A stretch of DNA of 64,000 nt. Origin: Conus ventricosus (lineage: Eukaryota > Mollusca > Gastropoda > Neogastropoda > Conidae). Under the pieces are notes generated by a model. The model saw only the letters and a list, made by a program, of their open reading frames with translations. It was not told the DNA's origin and did not search any database. Each line of letters opens with the position of its first letter. Within the stretch, counting starts at the first letter, position 1. Made by a program: the position numbers and the translations under genes. The stretch is taken from assembly GCA_018398815.1 (NCBI GenBank), contig JAFLJL010014887.1, positions 1-64,000 of the forward strand, in the 5' to 3' direction. Of the stretch, positions 43,495-55,437 are shown in pieces.

Positions 43495-44345
43495 CAAGGG
43501 CAGGGCAAAGGTCAGGGTGGTGCAGGTGGTGGGTCAGTCCCTCCTTTGTGGATGGACACTGGGGGACTGTGAGTGTACAGACAGGACAGGGGAAAGGTCG
43601 GGGTGGTGGGTCAGTGCTTTGTGGATGGACACCTGGGGCTGTGAGCGTACAGGCTTAGGGAAGGGCAAAGGTCGGGGTGGTGGGTCAGTCCTTTGTGGAT
43701 GGACCCTGGGGGGCTGTGAGCATCAGGCTTAGGACAGGGCAAAGGTCGGGATGGTGGGTCAGTCCCCTTTTTGGAGGACACCTGGGGGACTGTGAGCATA
43801 CAGGTTTAGGACAGGACAAAGAGCAGGGTGGTGGGTTAGTCCCCCCTTTTTGGATGGACACTGGGGGACTGTGAGTGTACAGGCTTAGGGCAGGGGCAAG
43901 GTCGGGTGGTGGGTCAGTCGCTTTGTGGATGGACACCTGGGGACTGTGAGCGTACAGGCTTAGGGCAGGGCAAGGTCGGGATGGTGGGTCAGTCCCTTTG
44001 TGGTGAAAAACCTGGGGGACTGTGAGTGTACAGGCTTAGGGAAGGGCAAAGGTCGGGATGGTGGGTCAGTGCCTTTGTGGATGGGACACCTGGGGGACTG
44101 TGAGCGTACAGGCATAGGGAAGGGCAAGGTCGGGATTTGGGGGGTCAGTGCCTTTGTGGATGGACACCCGGGGGACTGTGAGCGTACAGGTTAGGGCAGG
44201 GCAAAGGTCGGGATGGTGGGTCAGTCCCTTGTGGGATGGACACTGGGGACTGTGAGCGTACAGGCTTAGGGCAGGGCAAGGTCGGGATGGTGGGTCAGTC
44301 CCTTTGTGGATTGGACACTGGGGGGGTGTGAGTGTACAGGCTTAG
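43495..44345. repeat. 78-bp minisatellite
   Basis: About eleven imperfect units of AAGGTCGGGATGGTGGGTCA, GTCCCTTTGTGGATGGACAC and CTGTGAGCGTACAGGCTTAG. The period is about 78 bp with frequent one-base indels. Confidence 0.9.
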
Positions 44346-44442
44346 GCAGGAGGGAGGCAGGGATGGGAGGAAATGGATGCCACACGTCATTTTTAGCTAT
44401 GTCGGTCAGTTCTTGTGGTTTTTTGACCATGGTAGTATGTGC

Positions 44443-44447
44443 GCCTG
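44443..44447. repeat. Target site duplication GCCTG (left)
   Basis: GCCTG immediately precedes the 5' LTR and is repeated exactly at 51105-51109 after the 3' LTR. Confidence 0.75.
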
Positions 44448-46042
44448 TGTAATGGAGTCGGCCCAATGTTCTCGAGATTTAGGAAATTAAGGGTAGTTTG
44501 TGTTGTTGAGAGCCGTCCCTTTGGGTCTTCAAGTGTGCGAATTAGGCATCACCAGGGGGGATACCCCGGGCGTATGCTGAGGGAGGGAGAGTACTGGGAA
44601 GTGTTTCGCATGTCCAAGGGGTATTGACAAGGAGTTGCCGACCTGCCGGTCCCGGGTAGAGGAGTTTTCCAGTCCGACCTGGCTGGCTTATTCCCCTGGG
44701 TTCTCCAGTGGGGGCCCGAAGGAAAGGGGATCGTGTCAGGTGACCGTCACGGGAAGTGACCGTCAGCCTGCAGGCAGAGTACAGCGACCATTCAGTCGTC
44801 CTTGTTTGAGGAATGAATGGAAGGCTGCGGCCTGTCGAGTGGTTTGCGCCTTGTTGTTATAGAGGTAGTTAATATTTTAAAACATCAGTCATGGCTGGTA
44901 GAGAGGTCCAGGCTGTTAGTTTTAATGGGTAGCTTGGGGAATCGAACATGAGTTTGAATAGGAGGTTATGCATTAACCACGGGTACCAAGTCTTTGTTGG
45001 CGCTTTGCAGCTGTGGTGGTGTGTATGTGTAGGTGATAGTGTTTTCCTTGGTGGAATAAAAATAACTTGGGGATTTATTGGTTCAAATGTTGTGATGTGT
45101 GTGTGTGCCAGTGATTCCATTGGTTGAGCCCGTTAAACTCGGGTTCTCTCTTTCTTTGAGAACGAATATAAGGTGCTTGGGAAACCAGGAAGGGTGTGAC
45201 TCACTTAAGGGAAAGTGAACTCGCCCGTCTTTCTGAGGGCTCAAGAAAATACAGCGTGAAGCAGAGGTTAGCTGTCGCCCCGTTGTTCCTGGGTGGGGAC
45301 GTATGACAGTGGAGGCTGCTGTAGCCTCGGAGCCCACGACGGAGAATTGTCTCCCGTGTGGGGACGGTCGACAGCAAGACGTGTAGCCTGTTGGAGCCTA
45401 GACAGGGAAACTGCCAGACAACGGTTGGGGTGTTTGCAGCCAGAGAAGACCTGTGGGAAAAGGCCGACAGGAGCCTTTCCGTGGAGAGGGCGAAGTACGG
45501 TGGGAGTCCGGGAGACTCGGTGTGAGGGGGCGACTCAAGCTACGTTGCCAGTGTCCCCAACTGGGATTTGGCCAATCGGGGGACACAACAGTGTGGTAGC
45601 TTCAGCTGTAGTCGCACAGTGGGATGAGAGAAAATGACGGTCAACAAGGAATGCTGGCAAGTTACGGACGTTTTATGTTTTCTTAAGTTTATAAGTGTGG
45701 GAAACAGAACTGTGGAATATTGTCTTTCCTGGTTAATGAAGAGTGATTGAAAAAAGGATCGATTATGAGATTGTCAGTATGCTTGTTTACATTGTTGTAT
45801 GATACAGATAGGTATGTTGTTATGACGGGTGGGGGCTCATTCAATAAAATAAATTTGATTATTTTCCTAAGAAATTTATGGTATCCCCCCGTCATCTTTG
45901 AGCGCCCATTGAGTGACAGAGTGCTTGCCTATCGAGAGCCCTTTTGGTTGAGAACAGCGTAAATACTTTCTGTCTCAACCCCTGCATCCCTGAATATGAA
46001 AATCAATTTTTTATAACGAGGGGAAGCGTCGAGACCCTCACA
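44448..46042 (+). repeat. 5' LTR
   Basis: Aligns with 49540-51104 throughout, e.g. AATTAGGCATCACC, GGGAAGTGACCGTCAGCC-type sequence, GAGAACGAATATAAGG (TATA-like, ~45160-45175) and AATAAAATAAATTTGATTA (~45844-45862, polyadenylation signal). It ends ...GACCCTCACA. Confidence 0.8.
45844..45853 (+). promoter_or_regulatory. LTR polyadenylation signal candidate
   Basis: AATAAAATAA in the 5' LTR; the corresponding position in the 3' LTR (about 50902) also has AAATAAAG. It lies ~680 bp after the TATA-like box, giving a long putative R region. Confidence 0.4.
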
Positions 46043-46061
46043 AAAGGTGCTCGTCCGGATT
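46043..46061 (+). other. Primer binding site candidate
   Basis: AGGTGCTCGTCCGGAT starts three bases after the 5' LTR end. It resembles the TGGnGCTCGTCCGGGAT type of site complementary to a tRNA(Pro)-like 3' end. Confidence 0.55.
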
Positions 46062-49000
46062 AACATAAATGAGCCATAAGTGATTTTGTTCTGGTTTTGT
46101 CCACTTGCAAAGTTTGAAATTGTCGTAATTGGTGGAAACCTAGATATTTTTCTTACCTGAAAACGTTATCAGTGTTGATTGTGTTGATCGTTTTTTTCAT
46201 GACTGGGCCTAGTATTTGACTTGCTTGATTTTGGTTAGAGGTGATATTGTGTTAGCACACTAGTTCTCACTTCTTTACAATGATCGTGGGATATCTCCTT
46301 TTACTGTGTTGTATTAACTAGCTATCGAGGGATATACTTCAGAATGTCGACTGAAGAGGGTGCAGAACAATCTCCACTGAAAAAGATGACCTCATAAAAA
46401 GGACAAGCTTTAGGACTATAGGGGTCCGAACTGAAGGCATATGAGATGAAAAACTGCCCCGTCATCGAGGCCCCAGAAAAACAAAGGACCGGTAAGAAGG
46501 GAAAGAAAAAAAGGGAGAGAGAAAGAAACGGAAAAAGAAGAGAGAGCAATAGAACGTGAAAAGAAGAAGAAAACAACGGAAAAAGAGGGAGAGAAAGGAA
46601 CGGGAAAAAAGGAGAGAGAAGGAACGGAAAAAGAGGAGCAGAACGAAAAAAGGAAGAGAAAGCGAGAACAGGAAAAAGAGAGAGAGAAAGAGACGGGAAA
46701 AAGAGACGAAAAAGGAACGTGGAAAAATAGAAGGGAAAGAGAACGGAAAGAGGAAAGAACGAAGAGAGGAGAGAGAAAGGAACGGGAAAAAAGAAGGAGA
46801 AACAAAAAGAAGGAGAGCGAACGGAAAGAGAGAGAGGAGAATGAGAAACGGAAAGAAGAAAAGGAGAAAGAAGGGAGATAAGGCAGTTTGAGTAGAATAA
46901 TTAAAATTGGAGAAAGAAGCGGAGGGGACGCAAAACCTCAAGAAATTTGCACCACAAATGTCAGTCCCTTGATCAATATCCAAGATTCGATGAAAATCCA
47001 CCATTTAGAGATTTCATTTCGCATTTAAAAGGATCGCCAATGATCAGGGCATACCGAAGAACGGTGGTCCACAAATTTGTCGCGCGCTGACAACCCAAAG
47101 GTATGGGATCTTTTTTTCCTGCTTACCACCGGAAAAAACATACAGATAATGATATCGTGCGCGATGCTTTGTTTCAGAGTATCAAAGTAACCGCCGCTAG
47201 ATAAGAAATTGTTCAGTAGAAACCGTCGTAAATCAGAAACCACGTACATTTCCTTTATCGGCTTAGGGCTCCTTTGACAATGGATACGGTAAAGAACATC
47301 TAACAAACTGTTGAATCTTTGAGGAGGCAGATCATTAAGGAGCAATTCTCTCCACTTGACGAAGATCTCACATATCTTGCGGAAGAGAGAATAAGGAATT
47401 AGAGAGTTAGTGAACGTTGCAGAAGGGACCACAGTATGAATCTGCCCATGATCGAGCTTAAATGGATGAGTATCGAACCAGATCGACCCCGTAATGCCCA
47501 AACCACACAGTCAGGGATGATCGCCCGACTTTTTTCCCTACAAACAAGGAGGCAGAACCCACAGTACGAAACGCATTCAAAGTCCCAAAGTAGTCGTTCG
47601 GTAACATGGGACTCAAGAAATGTTAGTAGGTATTGAAACGCACAAGTTATAAGTTGGCGAGAGGGCCATATCGCCTAAATTAGCGAGTGCGAAAGACACG
47701 CAGTATGTTGCCGTTATACAATTCAACATCAAGCGAGTACCGCCACCAACTACTAGGCAGTATAATAAAAACGACAGCCCGTGACCTGCTTATTATACAC
47801 AGACCTGAATCTACGGCAATTAGAGCCCGGTTGTGATAGAGACAGACTATACGTGAAACCACCTGCCGTTCGAATATGCAGATGAATAATTAATCGGCTA
47901 CCTTTGACCCGTACAAGAGAGACAAGTTTGTCAGGATACTCTCACGCAACAGTGCAAAACAAATCTCCCCTACCAGCTTTGTAAGGGGGTAGGCTAATCA
48001 CCCGAAGCCTAACCACTGCCAGTCAAGTGGGAAAGCAGCTGTGCAAGGGGAGGAAGTAAACATAATGCAGGTGATGCAACATGCGCCGCAGCAGAACTAG
48101 TGGATGCCAAGATGGTGCCGGATGGTGGTTCAAAAGTTGGTTGGCGTTTGCCGTGTCAGACAGAAAAGTAGGGCCACGTGGGCGACCTCAGGTCGGGGCC
48201 AACATAGACCACAGAGAACCTGGATACCAGCAAGCTGGTTCGGACCAGATCAGTCATAAACGCATGGCAGAAGGCGAGGGACCATGCTAGCGTTAGAAAT
48301 GCTAAGAAAAAGTCAACTCACAGACAGGACGACCAGTGTATGGAAAAAGGAGACGAAAATGAGCTCAGCAATAATGGGCATAGCATGAGTGTGATCGTAC
48401 AAGGAATTTTCCACAGAGAGAAGAAAATCTTCGAATAAGATTGATGAAGTGATCATCTCATACAATTTGAAACGGGAGATGACGACGGTCGCAGTCATGG
48501 GAGCGACAGGCTAGATGAGATCGCGCTGAATATTCACGCGCTCCTTAAGACTAAACTGTGCTGAAAGGTGCGCTGACTCTCTTGTAAAAGCCCAGGAATG
48601 CGCAAACTATCTGCTCCAGTACTCTGCGTAGCCACAAACGGCGGCAAATTGAAGGGGCTAAGTAGGACAAGGTTGGAGTAATGCTCCTGTTTGCTCTGTA
48701 TGTGAACACCCGGAGCAGACAATGTAGGAGCATGCCTCGGGCTCGTGATTGTGTGGTGGTGTGAGCACTCATCTGTAACGGACAGCACTGTGTAAAATAA
48801 TGTAGCTGGCCAGTTGTTGTTATTGATTTGATTGCCCATGATAGGGTGGGTTGAGTCGTGTTTACTGTTCATATTTTGTTGTTTTAATTTTCTGATTAAT
48901 TTATCAGTTATTGGTCTGTTGTCATTTGGTCATGAAAGGTTTGACTGCATGCTCCATGTGTTATGATATTATGATATTCGTTGATATCTGTTTTGGCTTA

Positions 49001-49539
49001 TTTTGTTTTGTCACGATCTCGTAAAGTGTAAAATTCCTTATTTTGAAATCAATAATGTTTGATTGCATATTGGGTGTAACCGTTTGCAGATTGCCACACG
49101 CCTGAAGTTATTTGATGTACGTAAGCCTGGGCCACACCCTGAATTTGGAATCTTGTCCGTTGGCTTGTGCCACACTCCTAATTGATTGATGTTAATATGC
49201 AGGCCACCCACCATGAAATTGGTGTTGTGTAATCATGTTGTGCAATATTAAAGGGAATTGGAGTGATAATTAACATTAAGGACATGCTAGATAGCTAACG
49301 CATGGACAGAGGTTCTGATTAATTTGAACCATTTAACGACTGAGTATTCAATGACTATCTGACTAGATTAGTGTTTTAATTGGTAAACATTATCCAGGTT
49401 AAGATGATGATGGAAGTATTCTTGAAGCATAGGGGTAGCAACTGTAATTATAGAATCCCATGCAGTTGATTTGTTTATATCCAAATCGAAGACATTCGTC
49501 CTGGAGGAAAGATGATGGAACAACATTCTTAGTACGGGG
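46062..49539. other. Interior of LARD-like element, no recognised gene
   Basis: Contains a ~390-bp A/G-only-like tract (46490-46880) that encodes a Lys/Arg/Glu-rich frame on plus and a Phe/Ser/Leu-rich one on minus. Both are compositional. A 158-codon minus-strand frame (47501-47025) has balanced composition (e.g. FRKICEIFVKWRELLLNDLP) but matches nothing I know and lies antisense to the element. The rest (47.6-49.5 kb) has no coding signal. A G-rich run just before 49540 may be the polypurine tract. Confidence 0.5.
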
Positions 49540-51104
49540 GTAATGAAGTCGGCGAATGTTCACGAGCATTTAGCAAATAAAAGTGAGTTTCTGTGTTGGA
49601 GCACGTTCCCTTGTTTTTCAGTGTGACGAAATTCAGGCATCACCCAGGGTGTAAACCCGATTCGTATCAGAGGAGGGAGATACTGGGAAGTTGGTTTCGC
49701 ATGACCAAGGGATATTGACAAGATTTCCGACCTGCCGTCCTGGTAAAGGAGTGTCCATCCGACCACTGGCTGGCTATTCACTGGTTTATCCATGGGCCTG
49801 AAGAAGCGATCGTGTCAGGTGACCGTCACGGGAAGTGCCCGACAGCCGCAGGCAGATAACAGCGACCATTCATCTCCTAGTTCTGAGGAATGAATGAAGG
49901 CTGCGGCCTATCGATTGTTAGCGCCATTGTGTCAATAAGGTATAAAATACCGAAGCAACACCCTGCTGGTAAGAGGTCCAGAGGCAGTTAGTTCAAATGT
50001 ATCTTGGGAAACGAACATTATTTTGAAAAGGAGGTTATGCATTGAATCCACTGGGTACCCAAGTCCTTTTGTTTGGGCGCTACAGGCTGTGTTGTGTTAT
50101 GTTAGTGACGATATTCCATGTGGAATAAAAATAACTTGGATTTTATGGTACACAATCGTGTGAATGTGTTTGCCATTGATTCCATTGGTTGAGCCATAAA
50201 CTCGTGTTCTCGTCTTTCTTTGAGAACGAATATAAGTGCTTGGAACCAGAATGTACTCACTTAAGGAAAGAGAGAACTCGCCGTCTTGCTGAGGCTCAAG
50301 AAAATACAGCGTGAAGCGAAGGTAGCTGATCGCGCGTTTACTCCTGTGTGGGGGATCGTAACATGGAGGCTGCTGTAGCCTCGGAGCCGACGACGAGAAG
50401 AAATGTCATCCCGTGGGGACGGTCGACAGCAAACGTTGTAGCCTGTTGGAGCCTAGACAGGTGGGCCTCCTCCCCAACAACGGTGGGGTGTTTTGCCGCC
50501 AGAGAATACCTGTGGGAGAGCCGACAGGACCCTTTCCGTGGAAGGCGAAGAACGTGGAGTCCCGTGAGACACGTGTAGGGGCGACTCAAGCTACTTGCCA
50601 CGTCCCCCAACTGGGATTTGCGCAATCGGCGGAGACACAAATTGTGGAGCTTCACTCGTAGTCCACAGTGGGATAAGAAACTGGACGGTCAACCAAAATC
50701 TTGGGCAATTCGGGACGTTGTATGTTTTCTTAAGTTAATAATTGTGCAAACAGAACTGTGGAATATTGTCTTTCCTGGTTAATGAAGAGTGATTGAAGAA
50801 AAGGGGATGCGATTTATGAGATTGTCTGTATGCTGTTTACATTGTTGTATGATACAGATAGTTGTGTTGTGTAGTGACGGGTGGGGGCTCGGAGTCAAGT
50901 TAAATAAAGTTGATTATTTTCTAAGAAATGTTATTGGTTTCCCGTCACCTTTGTGCGGGCCCGATGTGAGTGACAGAGTGCGTGTGCCTATGCGAGAGCG
51001 CATTTTGGTTGTGAAAGCGTAAATACTTCTGTCTATAACCCCTGCATCCCTGAATATGAAAATCACATTTTAATAACGAGGGGGAGCGTCGGAGACCCGT
51101 CACA
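49540..51104 (+). repeat. 3' LTR
   Basis: Second direct copy of the 5' LTR, ending ...GACCCGTCACA, immediately followed by the target duplication GCCTG at 51105-51109. Identity is high but with many single-base indels and some short gaps. Confidence 0.8.
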
Positions 51105-51162
51105 GCCTGCATGCTTGGGTGCATGTACGTATATGAATCTTTACTGATTCTTTCATAACTTT

Positions 51163-51610
51163 ACAGAGTGCAGTGGTATATCAGACAGGGATAGATCCAC
51201 AGGGTCAGTGGTGTGACTGATAGTACCTTCATTGTTACAGAGTGCCATGGTATATCAGACAGGGATAGATCCACAGGGTCAGTGGTGTGACTGATAGTAC
51301 CTTCATTGTTACAGAATGCTGTGGTATATCAGACAGGGATAGATCCACAGGGTCAGTGGTGTGACTGATCGTACCTTCATTGTTACAGAATGCTGTGGTA
51401 TATCAGACAGAGATAGATCCACAGGGTCAGTGGTGTGACTAATTGTACCTTCATTGTTACAGAATGCTGTGGTATATCAGACAGAGATAGATCCACAGGG
51501 TCAGTGGTGTGACTGATAGTACCTTCATTGTTACAGAATGCTGTGGTACATCAAACAGGATAGATCCACAGGGTCAGCTACGTGTATCCGTCCTTGATGT
51601 GGCTTGTGGT
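51163..51610. repeat. 74-bp tandem repeat, six units
   Basis: Units with TGGTATATCAGACAGGGATA, GATCCACAGGGTCAGTGGTG and TGACTGATAGTACCTTCATT start at 51163, 51237, 51311 and so on every 74 bp. Identity is very high; the last unit is partial. Confidence 0.95.
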
Positions 51611-51654
51611 GCGGTTGCACCATGGTGTAGTTCAGCTCAACTTCGGTTTGTTTT

Positions 51655-51930
<276 letters not shown>

Positions 51931-52344
51931 CACTGCCCGTGCTATTTACCTGTAGGTTCACGGGTGGCTGGTACCTTTCTCTCGAACGTGCTGTCTATCG
52001 GCCTCTCGCCTGTCTTTTTACCTGTCGCACGTGTCTCTGATCTTTAGTTTGAAGTTGCCACTCTGTGACGCAGCATGGCATGTGGCCGCCATGCTGAGGA
52101 GTTAGCTCTTCACTCGGCGGAAGATTCTCTGGGAGCGCTGCCCGGTCTTGGTCTCACCGTTCCGAGTACAGCGTTCTTCAGTTCTACGTCGGCTGTAGAG
52201 AGGACATCATTCTTCTTTTTCCGCACCGTGCCTCTGTCCTCTCGACTGGACAGAGGGCAAGAAGTCGTTTGACCGCCTCTTCTGGGTCACCCACGGTAGC
52301 TGGTAAGCATCAGTTTCGTGGTTTGTTTGTTTTGGTTTGTTGTT
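51931..52344. other. No gene seen
   Basis: Mixed-complexity sequence up to repeat R. A 65-codon plus frame at 52075 has no recognisable motif. Confidence 0.3.
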
Positions 52345-53650
52345 GTTAGCCGGCTTAGTCTTCTCTTTTGCGCAATTTTCTTTTGTTTTTCGAAATTGTA
52401 AGAGAAATATTTGTGAGAACCTTTTCTCTGGTTAATTCAATCTTTAACCTGGCCATTCTAAATTAGTTCCAAAAATTCTTTCTCCTGTTTATGCATCTGG
52501 TGATGCGGTAGTCGTGGGGATGGGAGAGAACCTGTGATTCAGGGTTGGAACTTGCTTGGTCTCGCTCGTCCCCCCTGTCACATTCGCCGGACTCTTATCC
52601 TTCGGCCACCGTCTGTTTGTGTGTGCAAGGAGAACGAGTTTTTATGTTCGCGAGCGTGCGTACGCATGCTATTGTCGTTCGGATGCGTGGTTGGAGATTT
52701 GTGTTATTTTGAAATGTGGCTATAAAATGTGACAATTAGCCATTGAATTATTATTTGCAAATGTGGTGGCAGGTATAAAGCGATGGTCGTTGTGTTGGTT
52801 ATTTCCTAAGAAAGGTGAATGTTAAATGTGAGTGAGAGAAGGGTGAAGATAATTCATATTTGTTTTATAACCTGTTGATTTAATGCAGTCTTTTACCTGC
52901 ATCGTGTGTGAGAAGACCCTAGTGAACATTTCCTGATTCGATGGGTTTACTGTGTGCGTTTAGTAGACTTCCCCTCGCCCATCATGCGAGTGGCTGTTAA
53001 GATTTGACAGCATGGGTCAGACTGTACTGACGGCGGGGTTCCAGTACCCTTCTTCCTTCCTCCTTCCTTCTTCCTTCCCTCCCTTTCTCCTCTCCTCCCA
53101 GCTACGTCCCCCCCCCCCCCCCCTTTCGGGGGCTTCACCCGGAGTACGGACTGGATGGTGCCACGTGCTGGTTGAGGCCACGCTCTGGCTGAGACCACGG
53201 ACTGGATGATGCCACGTGCTGGTTGAGGCCACGCTCTGGCTGAGACCACGGACTGGATGGTGCCACGTGCTGGTTGAGGCCACGCTCTGGCTGAGACCAC
53301 GGACTGGATGGTGCCACGTGCTGGTTGAGGCCACACTCTGGCTGGGATCGCGGACTGGATGGTGCCACGCGCTGGTGGAGGCCACGCCCTGGTCGGGACC
53401 GCGGACTGGTAGAGGAGCCCGCCGTCTTGACTGGCCGGCCCTGACCCCCGTCCAGGACCTCCAGTAACAGCGCCACGTTCCCCCCCCCCCCCCCCCCCCC
53501 CCTCCGGGACACGCTCTTCACTGCCTGCTTGTGAGTCGAGGGTGTCGGCTTTGAGCGACTCCCTGCGAGAACCGACCCGGTTCGGAGCACCTAGTGCGAC
53601 AGGGTGCTCCCAGTAGACTTGACAGAGGCAGGGGTGTGGACGCACTCCAT
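52345..53650 (-). repeat. Dispersed repeat R, copy 3, with 51-bp higher-order VNTR
   Basis: Reverse-strand copy of the repeat that hosts the Maverick. Similarity to 15559-14285 runs from the GCGCAATTTTC region near 52370 to the TCCCAGTAGACTTG region near 53615. Its VNTR (53145-53400) is built of 51-bp units, each three 17-bp subunits, whereas copies 1 and 2 have single 17-bp units. Two C runs (53108-53123 and 53480-53502) flank it. Left of 52370 this copy continues past the point where copies 1 and 2 are interrupted by the Maverick. Confidence 0.75.
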
Positions 53651-53689
53651 GGTGTTAGAAGGGATCGATGCTGGAAATATTTCTTTATA

Positions 53690-54132
53690 ATTGTGTATAT
53701 GTCATATGTGTTGGAATGCTGTAATTGTGATTGTGTACGTCGTTATGGTGAAATGTTTATTTATAATCGTGCATGTTGTGGGTGTTGGAGTGCTTGATTG
53801 TGATTGTGCATGTTGTGTGCGTTGGAGTGCTTGATTGTGATTGTGCATGTTGTGTGTGTTGGAATGCTTATTTTGCTGGTGTGAATAAATGGGGTGTTGT
53901 ATCGTAATAGAAAAAGAAACACCCGAAGGTGCTGGGGAGGACCCAGAGAAGCACTGTCTTCACCTGCCCTTAGAGCAGTCCCGTACCACCCTTGGAGGCC
54001 TGCGCTGTGTTGACGATGGGTACAGGCAATCTTTATTGTGTGGTCTCTTGCGGGGCGTGTAAGGTCAGTCACTCCCTTCACTCCCACCTAGACCGATCCT
54101 GTCAGGGCAGACCTCCAGGGGTCGGTCGTGAC
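53690..54132 (-). mobile_element. Family Q repeat, partial copy, with insertion
   Basis: Reverse-strand copy of the first ~300 bp of 11190-13356, ending at the same TGTCACGACC terminus (54132). It carries the same ~34-bp subrepeats (TGATTGTGATTGTGCATGTT) and is interrupted at 53911-54026 by a copy of the 509-bp repeat's first part. It is joined directly to repeat R on its other side. Confidence 0.65.
53911..54026 (+). mobile_element. Short insertion (part of the 509-bp repeat) in family Q
   Basis: The segment from AGAAAAAGAAACACCC to GGGTACAG matches the beginning of the 1929-3087 units. The uninterrupted family-Q copy at 11190 shows the empty site. The flanks read GTAAT on the left and GCAAT on the right, a possible 5-bp target duplication with one change. 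Confidence 0.55.
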
Positions 54133-54214
54133 ATTGATGTATTGCTCTTTATTCAAATTTATAGTAAATGTTTAGCATGTGATATTTTGGATAGAAAAAT
54201 GGAATTATAATCTC

Positions 54215-54395
54215 TCCTCTCCTCTTCCTCCTCTCTCTCTCTCATCCTCTCTCTCTCTCTCTCTCTTCTCTCTTCATTCTCCTCTCTCCTCTCTCCTCGT
54301 CCTCTCTCTCTCTCATCTCTCTCTCTCTCTCTCCTCCTCCTTCTCCTCTCTCTCCTCTAGCTTCTCTTCTCTCTCTGTCTGTCCGTCTCTCTCTC
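54215..54395. repeat. CT-rich microsatellite
   Basis: Interrupted (CT)n/(CCT)n tract of about 180 bp. Confidence 0.9.
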
Positions 54396-55176
54396 TGTGC
54401 GTGTGCTTTACAGTACTGTACTGTGTTGTACTGTAGCCTACATATGAAACCAATCTTAATGTCTGGGTTCGCTACCACTGTTCTATGCTTACTGGCAAAA
54501 GCGTGAAAACGAAACGATGGAGGAGACGGACGACGAACCTGTCTTTGAAACCTATCCAACTTTGATCTAGCTTCATGTATTGTCTGTCATAGACCCCCAC
54601 AACTGTGGCCCGTGGGCCATGTTCAACAAAAACACACACAGACAGTTGCTCTGTCATTCATATAAATGAAGTGTAAATTCTCATAACGTGTTATTCGTCC
54701 CTAGGTGCAAAATTTTCCCCGCTTCTAGTGTAAGGTACATAACAGCCTACTGCCACCAAAATTGCATACAGATGTAAAAATGGCTCTTGAATACAGTAAA
54801 ACTGTCAAAATATGTGCATTAGTTTTCATGCAAAGATATGGGGTGGAGGTGGGGGTGGGAGGTCATATGTTTTTTTTATTTTAAATTTCGTGTGAATCAA
54901 GAGAGGTTATGTCTCCATTACATAAATGTAGACATACCTGTACATGAGATCGCGGTGTAGCTCTGATCCTGATCTTTCTTTTTGAAGGCTACCCATTTCA
55001 GCTTCATAACTACACATGTGTGGACATCCCACCCATTTCAGCTTCATAACTACACATGTGTAGACATCCTACCCATTTCAGCTCCATAACTACGCATGTG
55101 TAGACATCCTAAGAGCGGAGTTCATGTGTAAATATTAAGTTTAAAAAATCACGAAATCCTTTATACTATTTGTTAC
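54396..55176. other. No gene; contains a 40-bp triplicate
   Basis: A 40-bp unit (ACCCATTTCAGCTTCATAAC, then TACACATGTGTAGACATCCT) occurs three times at 54991-55110. Nothing else is recognised. Confidence 0.6.
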
Positions 55177-55437
55177 ATGGACCAGCCTATCACAAAGGAA
55201 GAAACTTTATTAGCAATCAGGAAGTTGAAAAATCGAAAAGCTCCTGGGCCCGATGGCTTGATTGGGGAATTCTTTAAGAATTTGGGGGGATGTGCTGTTG
55301 ACTTTTTAGTGAAATTGTTCAATGAGCTGTTTGACAAAGGAATGTATCCAGAGGGCTGGTCAGCGTTTGTGATTATGCCTTTATATAAAAAAGGTGAAGT
55401 CAACAATACTAACAATTATAGGGGAATTTCCTTATGT
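55177..55437 (+). pseudogene. LINE reverse transcriptase fragment
   Basis: About 87 codons in one clean frame with the N-terminal hallmark of non-LTR reverse transcriptases: ITKEETLLAIRKLKNRKAPG with PDGL following, then LFNELFDKGMYPEGW, then MPLYKKGEVNNTNNYRGISL. It stops where the LTR at 55438 begins. The catalytic palm motifs that would follow are not found after the inserted element at 62.03 kb. The upstream endonuclease domain is also missing. Confidence 0.85.

Larger units (their letters stand above)
44448..51104 (+). mobile_element. LARD-like LTR retroelement
   Basis: Two direct ~1.55-1.6-kb repeats (44448-46042 and 49540-51104) flank a 3.5-kb interior. The LTRs begin TGTAATG (the 3' copy has lost the first TG) and end CACA. 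The element is bounded by a 5-bp duplication GCCTG. A tRNA-like primer binding site follows the 5' LTR and a G-rich run precedes the 3' LTR. No gag, protease, reverse transcriptase or integrase motif is visible on either strand of the interior. Long LTRs with a non-coding interior fit a large retrotransposon derivative mobilised in trans. LTR divergence by many indels suggests an old insertion or poor consensus. Confidence 0.8.

Noticed and set aside
42693..43732. Frames of 183-214 codons over the minisatellites
   Set aside because: Tandem repeats of 77-90 bp with no stops; low complexity.
46416..47004. Phe/Ser/Leu-rich minus-strand frame resembling a membrane protein
   Set aside because: It is the complement of the purine-only tract; composition explains it.
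52947..53645. 232-codon minus-strand frame
   Set aside because: Built on the 51-bp VNTR and C/G runs of repeat R copy 3.
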